Assembly: GCA_965662645.1 (NCBI GenBank)
Contig: CBFIII010000001.1
Location: forward strand, 244,282-308,281
Direction of reading: 5' to 3'
Source: UBA5342 sp965662645
GTDB lineage: Bacteria; Bacteroidota; Bacteroidia; Bacteroidales; UBA5342
DNA: 64,000 nt
The notes under the pieces are model-generated. The model had not been told where the DNA came from, ran no database searches, and was given only the letters and a program-made list of their open reading frames with translations. Positions 44,623-53,495 of the stretch are shown here, one piece after another (positions within the stretch are counted from its first letter, which is position 1; every line of letters begins with the position of its first letter). A program made the translations under genes and the position numbers.

Positions 44623-45075
44623 TTGTTTGTGTTTTTAATGGGGAATAGTTGAGAGCGAGATCTACTTGTTTTAACAACGAATACAAAAGTACTAAGATTG
44701 GTGGACTGATAAAAATATGAAGAATTATTCTTAATTTCTGACTTGGAATTTCACTCATACCTTAAGTCTGATTTTTTTTAACAGTTTTATTGTAGTGTCT
44801 GAAAATGGATTACTTTTGACGTCGCTATTCTTATTTATGAATAAGTTTTTTGTTCGTATTATTTCTTTTGAAAGCATTGATTGACCAAAGTTGTTAATAA
44901 GTGTTTTCTTTATTTTAATACAAATACACTGATTTTATTTAGAATTTGATTCTATATCCTCAGTTGCTAACACCTGTATAAAACTTTTTTAAGGCTATAT
45001 CTCTTTGCTGTTCAGGGAAGCGGTATTATATTGTTGTTTTAAACTGTAAATAATTGTAAAATTAGTTGTCGATAG
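44623..45075. other. Divergent region between the CHAT gene and the ribosomal array
   Basis: About 450 AT-rich bases. The CHAT-side -7 element lies at 44684-44691 and the strong rpsL promoter just beyond the right edge. Nothing else recognised. Confidence 0.5.
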
Positions 45076-45106
45076 TTTGTTAAGATAATAAATATAAGTA
45101 TCTTTG
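45076..45106 (+). promoter_or_regulatory. Promoter of the ribosomal protein array
   Basis: TTTG (45076-45079), 19-base spacer, TATCTTTG (45099-45106): exact consensus. A small hairpin CCGTT-TTT-AACGG (45111-45123) would form the very 5' end of the transcript, about 40 bases before rpsL. Confidence 0.85.
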
Positions 45107-45162
45107 CAGCCCGTTTTTAACGGAGAATAAGCATTAATAAACTCAAAAACAGTAAATTAGGT

Positions 45163-45540
45163 ATGCCTACTATACAACAATTAGTACGTAAAGGGCGCAA
45201 GAGTCTCGATGAAAAGTCGAAATCTCGTGCTTTGGATGCATGTCCTCAACGCCGTGGCGTATGTGTACGTGTTTACACAACTACACCAAAGAAGCCTAAC
45301 TCAGCTATGCGAAAAGTAGCTCGTGTTCGTCTTACAAATGGTAAGGAAATAAACGCATACATTCCCGGTGAAGGTCACAACTTACAAGAACACTCTATCG
45401 TATTAGTACGTGGTGGTCGTGTTAAAGATTTACCTGGTGTGCGTTATCACTTAATACGTGGTGCGTTAGATACAGCTGGTGTGGATGGTCGCACACAACG
45501 TCGTTCTAAATACGGAACTAAGCGCCCTAAACAGAAGTAA
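45163..45540 (+). CDS. rpsL: 30S ribosomal protein S12
   Basis: Decoding-centre protein of the small subunit. 125 residues. TTPKKPNSAMRK near 40-51 holds the lysine where streptomycin-resistance changes arise, and it is the normal (sensitive) form; VKDLPGVRYH is also intact. First gene of the str-S10-spc-alpha array. Confidence 0.98.
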   Translation: MPTIQQLVRKGRKSLDEKSKSRALDACPQRRGVCVRVYTTTPKKPNSAMRKVARVRLTNGKEINAYIPGEGHNLQEHSIVLVRGGRVKDLPGVRYHLIRGALDTAGVDGRTQRRSKYGTKRPKQK

Positions 45541-45652
45541 AAATAGAAAAATTATAAAAAGAGGTTTCAAAATTGAGTTTAAGTCTATTGATAATAAGAC
45601 GAATTTATTTTAACCGACGTAAGTCAATTTTATTATACATTGTGGTTGAGTA

Positions 45653-45673
45653 AATAGTTTGGACGAAACTATT
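45653..45673 (+). promoter_or_regulatory. Hairpin in the rpsL-rpsG gap
   Basis: AATAGTTT / AAACTATT 8-bp stem, loop GGACG, 40 bases before rpsG in an unusually long (173-base) gap. In E. coli the S12-S7 gap carries the S7 feedback site; an equivalent role here is inference. Confidence 0.5.
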
Positions 45674-45713
45674 GAAGAATAAACTCAAAACAACAGCCAA
45701 AAATTTTGTAAAA

Positions 45714-46190
45714 ATGAGAAAATCAAAACCAAAGAAGCGAATATTATTGCCAGACCCAGTGTTTGGAGATAAACTAGTAACACAATTCGTTAATAACTTG
45801 ATGTTGGACGGCAAAAAAAGTACTGCCTACCGTATCTTCTATTCTGCTCTAGAAATTATAGGCGAAAAAATGCCTGATGAGGAGAAATCTCCTTTAGATA
45901 TATGGAAACAGTCGTTAGTCAACATCACTCCTCAAGTTGAAGTTAAGAGCCGCCGTATTGGTGGTGCTACATTTCAGGTTCCTACCGAAATACGATCAAG
46001 TCGTAAAATGTCAATTTCTATGAAGAACTTAATTCTCTATTCAAGAAAGAGAAGCGGTCGCTCTATGGCCGAAAAGTTATCTGCTGAAATTATGGCTGCG
46101 TTCAAAGAAGAAGGTGCTGCTGTGAAAAAGAAAGAGGAAATCCATAGAATGGCTGAGGCTAACCGTGCATTTGCTCAATTTAGATTTTAA
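45714..46190 (+). CDS. rpsG: 30S ribosomal protein S7
   Basis: Nucleates the 30S head by binding 16S rRNA. 158 residues from ATG 45714 (MRKSKPKKRILLPDPVFGD). An in-frame TTG 14 codons upstream adds a non-family N-terminus and lies in the intercistronic hairpin, so it is rejected. KSRRIGGATFQVP is the family signature. Confidence 0.97.
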   Translation: MRKSKPKKRILLPDPVFGDKLVTQFVNNLMLDGKKSTAYRIFYSALEIIGEKMPDEEKSPLDIWKQSLVNITPQVEVKSRRIGGATFQVPTEIRSSRKMSISMKNLILYSRKRSGRSMAEKLSAEIMAAFKEEGAAVKKKEEIHRMAEANRAFAQFRF

Positions 46191-46223
46191 TATATACGAA
46201 TCTAAGATAAAACTTAAAGCAAA

Positions 46224-48344
46224 ATGGCTAAACTAGATTTAAGCAAAACAAGAAATATAGGCATTATGGCCCACATTGATGCCGGTAAAACGACAACAAG
46301 TGAGCGTATCTTGTATTATACTGGTCTTACGCATAAGATTGGTGAAGTACATGATGGCGCAGCCACTATGGACTGGATGGAGCAAGAGCAAGAACGTGGT
46401 ATCACGATTACTTCTGCTGCTACAACTTGTTTTTGGAAATATAATGATGTTAATCATAAAATTAACATCATAGACACACCTGGACACGTTGACTTTACTG
46501 TAGAGGTAGAGCGTTCTTTACGTGTTCTTGATGGTGCTGTTGCTGTATTTTGTGCAGTTGGTGGTGTAGAACCTCAATCTGAAACAGTATGGCGTCAGGC
46601 TGATAAATATAATGTACCTCGTATTGGTTTCGTAAATAAAATGGACCGTTCTGGTGCCGACTTTTACGAAGTTGTTAATCAAGTGAGGGATATGTTGGGT
46701 GCTAATGCAGTACCTATTCAGATTCCTATTGGTGCAGAAGAAAATTTTAGAGGTGTTATTGACCTTTTGAAAAATAAGGCGATTGTCTGGGATGATGAAG
46801 CCGATTTAGGATCTGCCTATAAAATCGAAGATGTTCCTGCCGATATGGTTGAGGAAGCAAATGAGTGGAGAGAGAAATTGATCGAGTCAGTTGCTGAATA
46901 TGATGATGAATTATTGGAACGTTTCTTTGAAGACCCTACTTCTATTAAAGAAGAAGATCTTTTCGATGTTATTCGTAAGGCCACTATCGATATGGCTATT
47001 ATTCCAATGATGTGTGGAACTGCTTTTAAGAACAAAGGTGTACAACCTTTACTTGATGCTGTTGTTACATTTCTTCCTAGTCCATTAGATAATGGTGATG
47101 CAATTGGTCATGATATTGATGATATTGAAAAGGTAGTTGTTCGTAAGGCTAATGTTGATGAACCAATGTCCGCTTTAGCATTCAAGATTGCAACGGATCC
47201 TTTTGTTGGTCGTCTTTGTTTCTTCCGTGTATATTCAGGATCTATTCCTGCTGGATCATATGTATATAATGTACGTACACGTAAGAAAGAACGTATCTCT
47301 CGTATATTCCAGATGCATTCTAATAAACAAAATCCTGTAGATGAAATTGCTGCTGGTGATATAGGTGCAGGTGTTGGATTTAAAGATATTCGTACTGGTG
47401 ATACCTTATGTGATGAAAAGAACCCTATTGTTCTTGAGTCTATGACATTCCCTGATACTGTAATCTCTATTTCTATTGAGCCTAAAACTCAATCTGATTT
47501 AGATAAATTAGGTAATGGTCTTTCTAAATTGTCTGAAGAAGATCCTACATTTAAAGTAAAAACTGACGAAGATTCTGGTCAAACAATTATTTCTGGTATG
47601 GGTGAGCTTCACCTTGACATTATTGTTGATCGTTTACGTCGTGAGTTTAAGGTAGAATGTAATCAAGGACGTCCTCAGGTAGCTTACAAAGAGGCAATCA
47701 CTAAAGAGGTTGAATTGCGTGAAGTATTCAAGAAACAGTCTGGTGGTCGTGGTAAATTTGCTGATATGATCGTTCAGGTTGGTCCTGTTGACGAAGATTT
47801 CGAAGGAAAATTACAATTTATTGATAAAGTAAAAGGTGGACATATTCCTAAAGAATTTATTCCTTCTATTGAAAAAGGATTTGATACTGCAATGAGTAAT
47901 GGTATTCTTGCTGGTTTCACTCTTGATCAATTAAAGGTAACTGTTTTAGACGGTTCTTTCCACCCTGTCGATTCAGATTTATTATCTTTCGAAATTTGTG
48001 CACGTCAAGCATTCAAATCTGCCTGTAAACAAGCTGGTCCTGTATTGATGGAACCTATTATGAAAATGGAGTGTGTAACTCCAGAAGAGTATATGGGTGA
48101 TATTATTGGTGACCTTAATAAGCGTCGTGGACAAGTAGAAGGAATGGAATCAAACAAATCTGGTGCTCGTATTGTGAAAGCGAAAGTACCATTGTCAGAG
48201 ACTTTTGGTTATGTTACTGCATTGCGAACTATTTCTTCTGGTCGTGCTACATCATCTATGGAATTCTCTCACTATGAGCGTGTAAATGCTCAATTAGCGA
48301 AAGAAGTCGTTGAGGAAGCTAACGGACGTGTCGATTTATTATAG
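46224..48344 (+). CDS. fusA: Elongation factor G
   Basis: GTPase that drives translocation. 706 residues, five domains. G1 AHIDAGKTT at 16-24, G3 DTPGHVDF, G4 NKMD, and domain IV tip near HPVDSD. Canonical str-operon copy. It is followed directly by rpsJ, without the tuf gene that many bacteria have here. Confidence 0.98.
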   Translation: MAKLDLSKTRNIGIMAHIDAGKTTTSERILYYTGLTHKIGEVHDGAATMDWMEQEQERGITITSAATTCFWKYNDVNHKINIIDTPGHVDFTVEVERSLRVLDGAVAVFCAVGGVEPQSETVWRQADKYNVPRIGFVNKMDRSGADFYEVVNQVRDMLGANAVPIQIPIGAEENFRGVIDLLKNKAIVWDDEADLGSAYKIEDVPADMVEEANEWREKLIESVAEYDDELLERFFEDPTSIKEEDLFDVIRKATIDMAIIPMMCGTAFKNKGVQPLLDAVVTFLPSPLDNGDAIGHDIDDIEKVVVRKANVDEPMSALAFKIATDPFVGRLCFFRVYSGSIPAGSYVYNVRTRKKERISRIFQMHSNKQNPVDEIAAGDIGAGVGFKDIRTGDTLCDEKNPIVLESMTFPDTVISISIEPKTQSDLDKLGNGLSKLSEEDPTFKVKTDEDSGQTIISGMGELHLDIIVDRLRREFKVECNQGRPQVAYKEAITKEVELREVFKKQSGGRGKFADMIVQVGPVDEDFEGKLQFIDKVKGGHIPKEFIPSIEKGFDTAMSNGILAGFTLDQLKVTVLDGSFHPVDSDLLSFEICARQAFKSACKQAGPVLMEPIMKMECVTPEEYMGDIIGDLNKRRGQVEGMESNKSGARIVKAKVPLSETFGYVTALRTISSGRATSSMEFSHYERVNAQLAKEVVEEANGRVDLL

Positions 48345-48378
48345 AATTTGAACATTAATTTAATAAACCATTATTGAG

Positions 48379-48684
48379 ATGGCCAATAAAATCAGAATAA
48401 AACTTAAATCATACGATCATAACTTAGTTGACAAGTCTGCTGAGAAGATTGTAAAGACAGTAAAAACAACTGGCGCTGTAGTAAGCGGACCAATTCCGTT
48501 ACCTACTAACAAGAAAATTTTTACTGTTTTACGTGCTACTTTTGTGAATAAAAAATCACGTGAACAATTTCAACTTTCATCTTATAAAAGGTTGATTGAC
48601 ATTTATAGCTCTTCTGCTAAAACTGTTGATGCTTTGATGAAATTAGAGCTTCCAAGTGGTGTTGAAGTAGAGATCAAAGTTTGA
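48379..48684 (+). CDS. rpsJ: 30S ribosomal protein S10
   Basis: 101 residues. GPIPLPTNKKIFTVLRA near 37-53 is the family signature. Head protein of the 30S subunit, in other bacteria also part of antitermination complexes (NusE). First gene of the S10 segment; no separate promoter is visible before it. Confidence 0.97.
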   Translation: MANKIRIKLKSYDHNLVDKSAEKIVKTVKTTGAVVSGPIPLPTNKKIFTVLRATFVNKKSREQFQLSSYKRLIDIYSSSAKTVDALMKLELPSGVEVEIKV

Positions 48685-48703
48685 TAATTAAGTATTTAAA
48701 AAG

Positions 48704-48730
48704 AGTTAATAGCCTTTTGGGCTGTTAACT
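48704..48730 (+). promoter_or_regulatory. Hairpin in the rpsJ-rplC gap
   Basis: AGTTAATAGCC / GGCTGTTAACT 11-bp stem with one G-U pair and loop TTTTG, 27 bases before rplC. No T run follows, so not a terminator. Confidence 0.55.
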
Positions 48731-48757
48731 ATTAATTAACATTTAAGCAATAGTATA

Positions 48758-49375
48758 ATGCCTGGATTAATAGGAAAAAAAATTGGAATGACATCCATTT
48801 TCAGTGCCGAGGGTAAAAATGTACCATGCACTGTTATAGAAGCAGGTCCTTGTGTTGTTACGCAAGTCAAAACCATAGAAAATGATGGCTATAAAGCTAT
48901 TCAGTTAGGTTTTGGTGAACGTAAAGAAAAAACAGCGGGACAGCCTATAACAGGCCATTGTAAGAAAGCAAACACTACCCCCAAATTTGATTTTGTAGAA
49001 TTTAAGAATTTTACAGAAGATGTTAAGTTATCTGATGTGATAACTGTTGACATTATTGATGAAAATGGTTGGGTAGATGTTGTTGGAACATCTAAAGGTA
49101 AAGGTTTTCAAGGTGTAGTAAAACGTTACAACTTTAAAGGTGTAAACGATGCTACTCACGGTCAACATAATCGTTTACGTGCTCCTGGTTCTATTGGAGC
49201 AGCTTCTTATCCTGCGCGTGTATTCAAAGGAATGCGTATGGGTGGTCGTATGGGTAATGATAACGTAACTGTTAAAAACCTAAAAGTGTTAAAGGTAATT
49301 CCTGAACAAAATCTTTTATTAGTAAAAGGTTCACTTCCAGGTGCCAAAGGTTCAACTGTAATAATTGAGCAATAA
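48758..49375 (+). CDS. rplC: 50S ribosomal protein L3
   Basis: Early-binding 23S rRNA protein near the peptidyl transferase centre. 205 residues. IGKKIGMTSIFS at the start and GSIGAASYPARVFKGMRMGG near 147-166. Stop and rplD start overlap by one base (TAATG), so translation is coupled. Confidence 0.98.
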   Translation: MPGLIGKKIGMTSIFSAEGKNVPCTVIEAGPCVVTQVKTIENDGYKAIQLGFGERKEKTAGQPITGHCKKANTTPKFDFVEFKNFTEDVKLSDVITVDIIDENGWVDVVGTSKGKGFQGVVKRYNFKGVNDATHGQHNRLRAPGSIGAASYPARVFKGMRMGGRMGNDNVTVKNLKVLKVIPEQNLLLVKGSLPGAKGSTVIIEQ

Positions 49376-50013
49376 TGAAATTAGCAGTATATAATATTAA
49401 GGGAGAGGATACAGGCAAGCAAGTAGAGCTTGACAAATCCGTGTTTGGCATTGAACCTAACGATCACGCTATATATCTTGCTGTAAAGCAATATTTAGCT
49501 AACAAACGTCAAGGAACTCATAAGTCAAAAGAGAGAGCCGATATTAAAGGTAGTACTCGTAAGATTAAACGTCAAAAAGGTACAGGTACCGCTCGTGCTG
49601 GTAGCATTAAATCGCCAGTATTTAGAGGTGGAGGCCGCGCTTTTGGACCACAACCACGTGACTACAGCTTTAAATTAAATAAAAAGTTGAAACGTTTAGC
49701 ACGTAAATCGGCTTTAAGTTATAAAGCTAATCAAAATGCAATAATGATTGTTGAGGACTTTAACTTTGAAGCTCCAAAGACAAAAGAATTTGTGGCATTA
49801 GAGAAAAACATGAAAATGACAGATGTAAAATCTGTTTTTGTAATGTCTGAGAATAATAAGAATGTCGTGCTTTCTGCACGTAATATAGAAAAGACACAGG
49901 TTGTAACTGCTGATTCTTTAAATACTTTCCAAGTCCTTAATTGTAAGGCTTTAGTATTAACTGAAGGAGCGTTAGCCGGTATTGAAAAATCTTTTAAAAC
50001 TGAGGAGGCTTAA
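49375..50013 (+). CDS. rplD: 50S ribosomal protein L4
   Basis: 212 residues. The long tunnel-lining loop is seen as KIKRQKGTGTARAGSIKSP and FRGGGRAFGPQPRDYS at about 62-98. In E. coli L4 also represses the S10 operon; no matching leader was recognised before rpsJ. Overlaps rplC by one base, 2 bases before rplW. Confidence 0.97.
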   Translation: MKLAVYNIKGEDTGKQVELDKSVFGIEPNDHAIYLAVKQYLANKRQGTHKSKERADIKGSTRKIKRQKGTGTARAGSIKSPVFRGGGRAFGPQPRDYSFKLNKKLKRLARKSALSYKANQNAIMIVEDFNFEAPKTKEFVALEKNMKMTDVKSVFVMSENNKNVVLSARNIEKTQVVTADSLNTFQVLNCKALVLTEGALAGIEKSFKTEEA

Positions 50014-50015
50014 TT

Positions 50016-50306
50016 ATGGGTATTATCATTAAACCAGTCGTTACAGAGAAGATGACCGCGTTGGGTGAGCAACTTAACCGTTTCGCCTTTATCGTTGACA
50101 AAGGTTCCAATAAAATAGAGATTAAAAAAGCGGTAGAAGAAATGTATGATGTGACTGTAGTAGCTGTTAATACTATGAATCATAAAGGTAAAGCTAAATC
50201 ACGTTTTACTAAAGCAGGACTTCTTTCAGGTCGCACAAACGCTTATAAGAAAGCGGTTGTTTCATTAGCAGAAGGAGATACCATTGATTTCTTCGCAAAC
50301 ATTTAA
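50016..50306 (+). CDS. rplW: 50S ribosomal protein L23
   Basis: Tunnel-exit protein and docking site for trigger factor and SRP. 96 residues. IIKPVVTEKMT at the start and VDKGSNKIEIKKAVEEMYDV near 27-46. An 88-base gap with a hairpin follows. Confidence 0.97.
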   Translation: MGIIIKPVVTEKMTALGEQLNRFAFIVDKGSNKIEIKKAVEEMYDVTVVAVNTMNHKGKAKSRFTKAGLLSGRTNAYKKAVVSLAEGDTIDFFANI

Positions 50307-50311
50307 TAACA

Positions 50312-50370
50312 AAAATTCTAAATACCAATTCTTGAGTTGATTCGGAACCAATTACAGGATTTGGAATTTT
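50312..50370 (+). promoter_or_regulatory. Long hairpin in the rplW-rplB gap
   Basis: AAAATTCTAAAT (50312-50323) pairs with ATTTGGAATTTT (50359-50370): 12 bp with one G-U pair. The right arm shares TTTGGAATTT with the rpsS-rplV gap hairpin. Confidence 0.6.
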
Positions 50371-50394
50371 GAAAATTGAAAAATTACAAAAAAA

Positions 50395-51219
50395 ATGGCA
50401 GTTCGTAAATTAAATCCCACTTCACCGGGGCAAAGACATAAAGTAGTTGGTGCATTTGACACTATTACTCAAAGTACGCCGGAAAAATCTCTTGTAAAAG
50501 GGATTAGTAAGTCCGGTGGTCGTAATAACGACGGTAAAATGACTATGCGCCAAATTGGTGGTGGTCATAAGAAAAAATATCGTGCTATCGATTTCAAAAG
50601 AGATAAAGACGGTGTTCCTGCAACAGTTAAAACTGTGGAGTATGATCCTAATCGTTCAGCACGTATAGCTTTATTGTTTTATGCTGATGGAGATAAAAGA
50701 TATATGCTTGCTCCAAACGGTTTAGTTGTAGGTCAAACAGTGCTTTCAGGAGCTGGTATTGCACCTGAAATTGGTAATTCATTACCTCTTTCTGATATAC
50801 CATTAGGTACTATAGTTCATAATATCGAATTACATCCTGGTCAAGGTGCGGTTATGGCACGTTCTGCTGGTACATTTGCTCAGTTGACTTCTCGTGACGG
50901 TAAATATGCAATCGTAAAATTACCTTCAGGTGAGTCTCGTATGGTACTTGTAACTTGTAAAGCTACTATTGGTAGTGTCGGAAACTCTGATCACGCTCTT
51001 GAACGTAGCGGTAAAGCCGGTCGTTCTCGTTGGTTGGGTAAACGTCCTCGTGTACGTGGTGTAGTTATGAATCCTGTTGATCACCCAATGGGTGGTGGAG
51101 AAGGTAAGCACTCTGGAGGACATCCTCGTTCTCGTACTGGTGTACTTGCTAATGGTTTCAAAACTCGTAACAAGAAGAAAGCCTCAAATAGATATATTGT
51201 TGAGCGCAAAAAGAAATAA
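50395..51219 (+). CDS. rplB: 50S ribosomal protein L2
   Basis: Subunit-joining and peptidyl-transferase-centre protein. 274 residues. RNNDGKMTMRQIGGGHKKKY near 42-61 and the C-terminal RGVVMNPVDHPMGGGEGKHS with the conserved His. Longest member of this gene group except fusA, secY and rpoA. Confidence 0.98.
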   Translation: MAVRKLNPTSPGQRHKVVGAFDTITQSTPEKSLVKGISKSGGRNNDGKMTMRQIGGGHKKKYRAIDFKRDKDGVPATVKTVEYDPNRSARIALLFYADGDKRYMLAPNGLVVGQTVLSGAGIAPEIGNSLPLSDIPLGTIVHNIELHPGQGAVMARSAGTFAQLTSRDGKYAIVKLPSGESRMVLVTCKATIGSVGNSDHALERSGKAGRSRWLGKRPRVRGVVMNPVDHPMGGGEGKHSGGHPRSRTGVLANGFKTRNKKKASNRYIVERKKK

Positions 51220-51247
51220 GTATTAACTATTAAGATCAGTTTATAAT

Positions 51248-51520
51248 ATGAGCCGTTCATTAAAAAAAGGACCATACATTGATATTAACCTTGAGAAAAA
51301 GGTGATGGCAATGAATGATGGAGGTAAGAAATCTGTAGTTAAAACCTGGGCTCGCGCCTCAATGATTTCACCAGACTTCGTAGGACAAACCATTGCAGTA
51401 CACAACGGTAATAAATTTATTCCCGTATATGTAACAGAGAATATGGTAGGGCATAAGCTTGGAGAGTTTGCTCCAACTCGTACCTATAGAGGACACGGAT
51501 CTGATAAGAAAAAACGTTAA
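51248..51520 (+). CDS. rpsS: 30S ribosomal protein S19
   Basis: 90 residues. SRSLKKGPYID at the start and VTENMVGHKLGEFAPTRTYR near 60-79. Binds 16S rRNA in the head beside S13. A 110-base gap with a large hairpin follows. Confidence 0.98.
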   Translation: MSRSLKKGPYIDINLEKKVMAMNDGGKKSVVKTWARASMISPDFVGQTIAVHNGNKFIPVYVTENMVGHKLGEFAPTRTYRGHGSDKKKR

Positions 51521-51528
51521 AAAACCAG

Positions 51529-51614
51529 AATTCCAAAACAACTTTAAATTTCAGTCATATCGCTTTGACAAATGAAATTTGACAATAAGTAATTGGAATT
51601 TGAAATTTGGAATT
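51529..51614 (+). promoter_or_regulatory. Two-tier hairpin in the rpsS-rplV gap
   Basis: Outer stem AATTCCAAA (51529-51537) with TTTGGAATT (51606-51614), 9 bp perfect. Inner stem AAATTTCA (51546-51553) with TGAAATTT (51573-51580), 8 bp perfect. The right side carries a tandem GGAATTTGAAA-type repeat. Confidence 0.6.
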
Positions 51615-51630
51615 TGAAAATTTTAATACA

Positions 51631-52038
51631 ATGGGTGCTAGAAAAAGAATAAGCGCAGAAGTAAGAAAGGAAGCAAATAAAACACAATATTTTGCTAAAC
51701 TTAACAATGTGCCGACTTCACCACGTAAGATGCGTTTGGTCGTAGATTTAATTCGTGGGATGGAAGTTAATAAGGCTTTGGACGTGTTGCATTTTTCTTC
51801 AAAAGAAGCCTCGCGCAGAATTGAGAAATTATTGAAGTCTGCGATTGATAATTGGCAACAGAAAAATCAAGGTGCTAGCATGGAAGATGCTAACCTATAT
51901 GTGAGTCAGGTGTATGTGGATTCAGCACGTATGTTGAAACGTTTACGACCTGCTCCTCAAGGAAGAGCGTATCGTATTCGTAAACGTTCTAACCACGTTA
52001 CATTGTTTGTTGATTCAAAGAATACTAATCATAATTAA
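51631..52038 (+). CDS. rplV: 50S ribosomal protein L22
   Basis: Tunnel-wall protein. 135 residues from ATG 51631 (MGARKRISAEVRKE). An in-frame start 8 codons upstream translates intercistronic repeat sequence and is rejected. SPRKMRLVVDLIRGMEVNKA and the C-terminal RAPQGRAYRIRKRSNHVT-like loop (here PAPQGRAYRIRKRSNH) fit the family. Confidence 0.97.
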   Translation: MGARKRISAEVRKEANKTQYFAKLNNVPTSPRKMRLVVDLIRGMEVNKALDVLHFSSKEASRRIEKLLKSAIDNWQQKNQGASMEDANLYVSQVYVDSARMLKRLRPAPQGRAYRIRKRSNHVTLFVDSKNTNHN

Positions 52039-52047
52039 TATTGTCGG

Positions 52048-52749
52048 ATGGGACAGAAAATAAACCCGATAAGTAACAGATTAGGTCTGACCAGAGGTTG
52101 GGATTCTAACTGGTACGGCGGAAAAGATTTCAGTGAAAAGATTTTAGAAGATTCTAAGATACGTAAGTACCTTAACGCACGTTTGGCAAAAGCGAGTTTA
52201 TCTCGTATTGTTATTGAGCGTACACTTAAACTTATAACTATTACAATTTGTACTGCACGTCCTGGTATCATTATTGGTAAAGGCGGACAGGAAGTTGATA
52301 AGTTGAAGGAAGAGTTGAAAAAAATCACTGATAAAGAGGTTCAGATCAATATCTATGAGGTTAAGAGACCAGAACTCGATGCGACTATTGTAGCAACTAA
52401 TATTGCTCGTCAAATTGAAGGCCGTGTTGCTTATCGTCGTGCTACCAAAATGGCAATTGCTTCGGCAATGCGTATGGGAGCTGAAGGTATTAAAGTTTTA
52501 TGTGCTGGTCGTTTGAATGGTGCTGAAATGGCTCGTTCAGAGATGTACAAAGATGGTCGTACACCTTTACATACTTTCCGTGCTGATATTGATTATGCAC
52601 AAGTTGAGGCTTTAACTAAGACCGGTTTGATTGGTGTTAAGGTTTGGATTTGTAAAGGTGAAGTATTTGGTAAGCGTGATTTAACACCTGCTATTTATGC
52701 TGTGAAAGAAAACGCTGGCCGCAAGTTCAATAAGAGAAGAAAAAAATAA
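52048..52749 (+). CDS. rpsC: 30S ribosomal protein S3
   Basis: mRNA-entry protein with a KH domain. 233 residues. MGQKINPISNRLGLTRGWDS at the start, KH loop RPGIIIGKGGQEVDKL near 71-86, and the C-terminal GVKVWICKGEVFG. 9 bases after rplV. Confidence 0.98.
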   Translation: MGQKINPISNRLGLTRGWDSNWYGGKDFSEKILEDSKIRKYLNARLAKASLSRIVIERTLKLITITICTARPGIIIGKGGQEVDKLKEELKKITDKEVQINIYEVKRPELDATIVATNIARQIEGRVAYRRATKMAIASAMRMGAEGIKVLCAGRLNGAEMARSEMYKDGRTPLHTFRADIDYAQVEALTKTGLIGVKVWICKGEVFGKRDLTPAIYAVKENAGRKFNKRRKK

Positions 52750-52830
52750 TAAAAAACGATTTAGTTTGCCAAGTGTGGTCGTGTCGGAACGGACCCTTTA
52801 CTTTACAAACTTTACAAATTTTTAACTGTA

Positions 52831-53253
52831 ATGTTACAACCAAAGAAGACAAAATTCAGAAGGGCTCAGAAAGGTCGTATGAAAGGAATTGCCGGCCGTG
52901 GAAACCAATTGGCTTTCGGCTCTTTCGGAATAAAGACCTTGGAATCGAAATGGATTACAGGTCGTCAAATAGAAGCTGCTCGTGTGGCAGTGACACGTTA
53001 TATGCAACGTCAAGGACAAATCTGGATTAGAATATTCCCTGATAAACCAATTACCAAAAAACCTGCAGAAGTACGTATGGGTAAAGGTAAAGGTGCACCA
53101 GAGGGTTTCGTTGCTCCTGTAACTCCTGGTCGTGTTTTGATTGAGGTAGAAGGTGTATCTTTCGAAGTAGCTAAAGAGGCTTTGCGTCTTGCTGCTCAAA
53201 AATTACCTGTGAAAACCAAATTTGTAGTGCGTAGAGATTACGCAGGAGAATAG
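52831..53253 (+). CDS. rplP: 50S ribosomal protein L16
   Basis: A-site tRNA contact protein of the large subunit. 140 residues. MLQPKKTKFRRAQKGRMKG at the start; RIFPDKPITKKPAEVRMGKG near 70-89. The 81-base gap before it has a GC-richer part (GGTCGT ... ACGGACC) that can form a weak hairpin. Confidence 0.97.
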   Translation: MLQPKKTKFRRAQKGRMKGIAGRGNQLAFGSFGIKTLESKWITGRQIEAARVAVTRYMQRQGQIWIRIFPDKPITKKPAEVRMGKGKGAPEGFVAPVTPGRVLIEVEGVSFEVAKEALRLAAQKLPVKTKFVVRRDYAGE

Positions 53254-53286
53254 TATTTTGGGTTTTAACTTTCTATAATATATAAT

Positions 53287-53487
53287 ATGAAAGCCAACGA
53301 AGTAAGAGAATTAACGACAAAGGAATTAGAAGAACGTTTGGTAGCTGATCAAGATCAGTTAGCAAAAGTGAAGATTAATCACACGATCACTCCTTTGGAT
53401 AATCCGTCACAAATCAAAGAGATGCGTAAGAATGTTGCACGTATTAAAACAGAGTTGCAACAACGTAAATCTAAAGTAGCTAATTAA
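53287..53487 (+). CDS. rpmC: 50S ribosomal protein L29
   Basis: 66 residues, helical. KANEVRELTTKELEERLVAD at the start and NVARIKTELQQRK near the end. Sits near the tunnel exit with L23. Adjacent to rpsQ (8 bases). Confidence 0.95.
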   Translation: MKANEVRELTTKELEERLVADQDQLAKVKINHTITPLDNPSQIKEMRKNVARIKTELQQRKSKVAN

Positions 53488-53495
53488 GTCGTAAG

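Noticed and set aside
52773..53030. 85-codon plus-strand ORF overlapping rplP
   Set aside because: Out-of-frame shadow; the rplP frame carries all L16 motifs.
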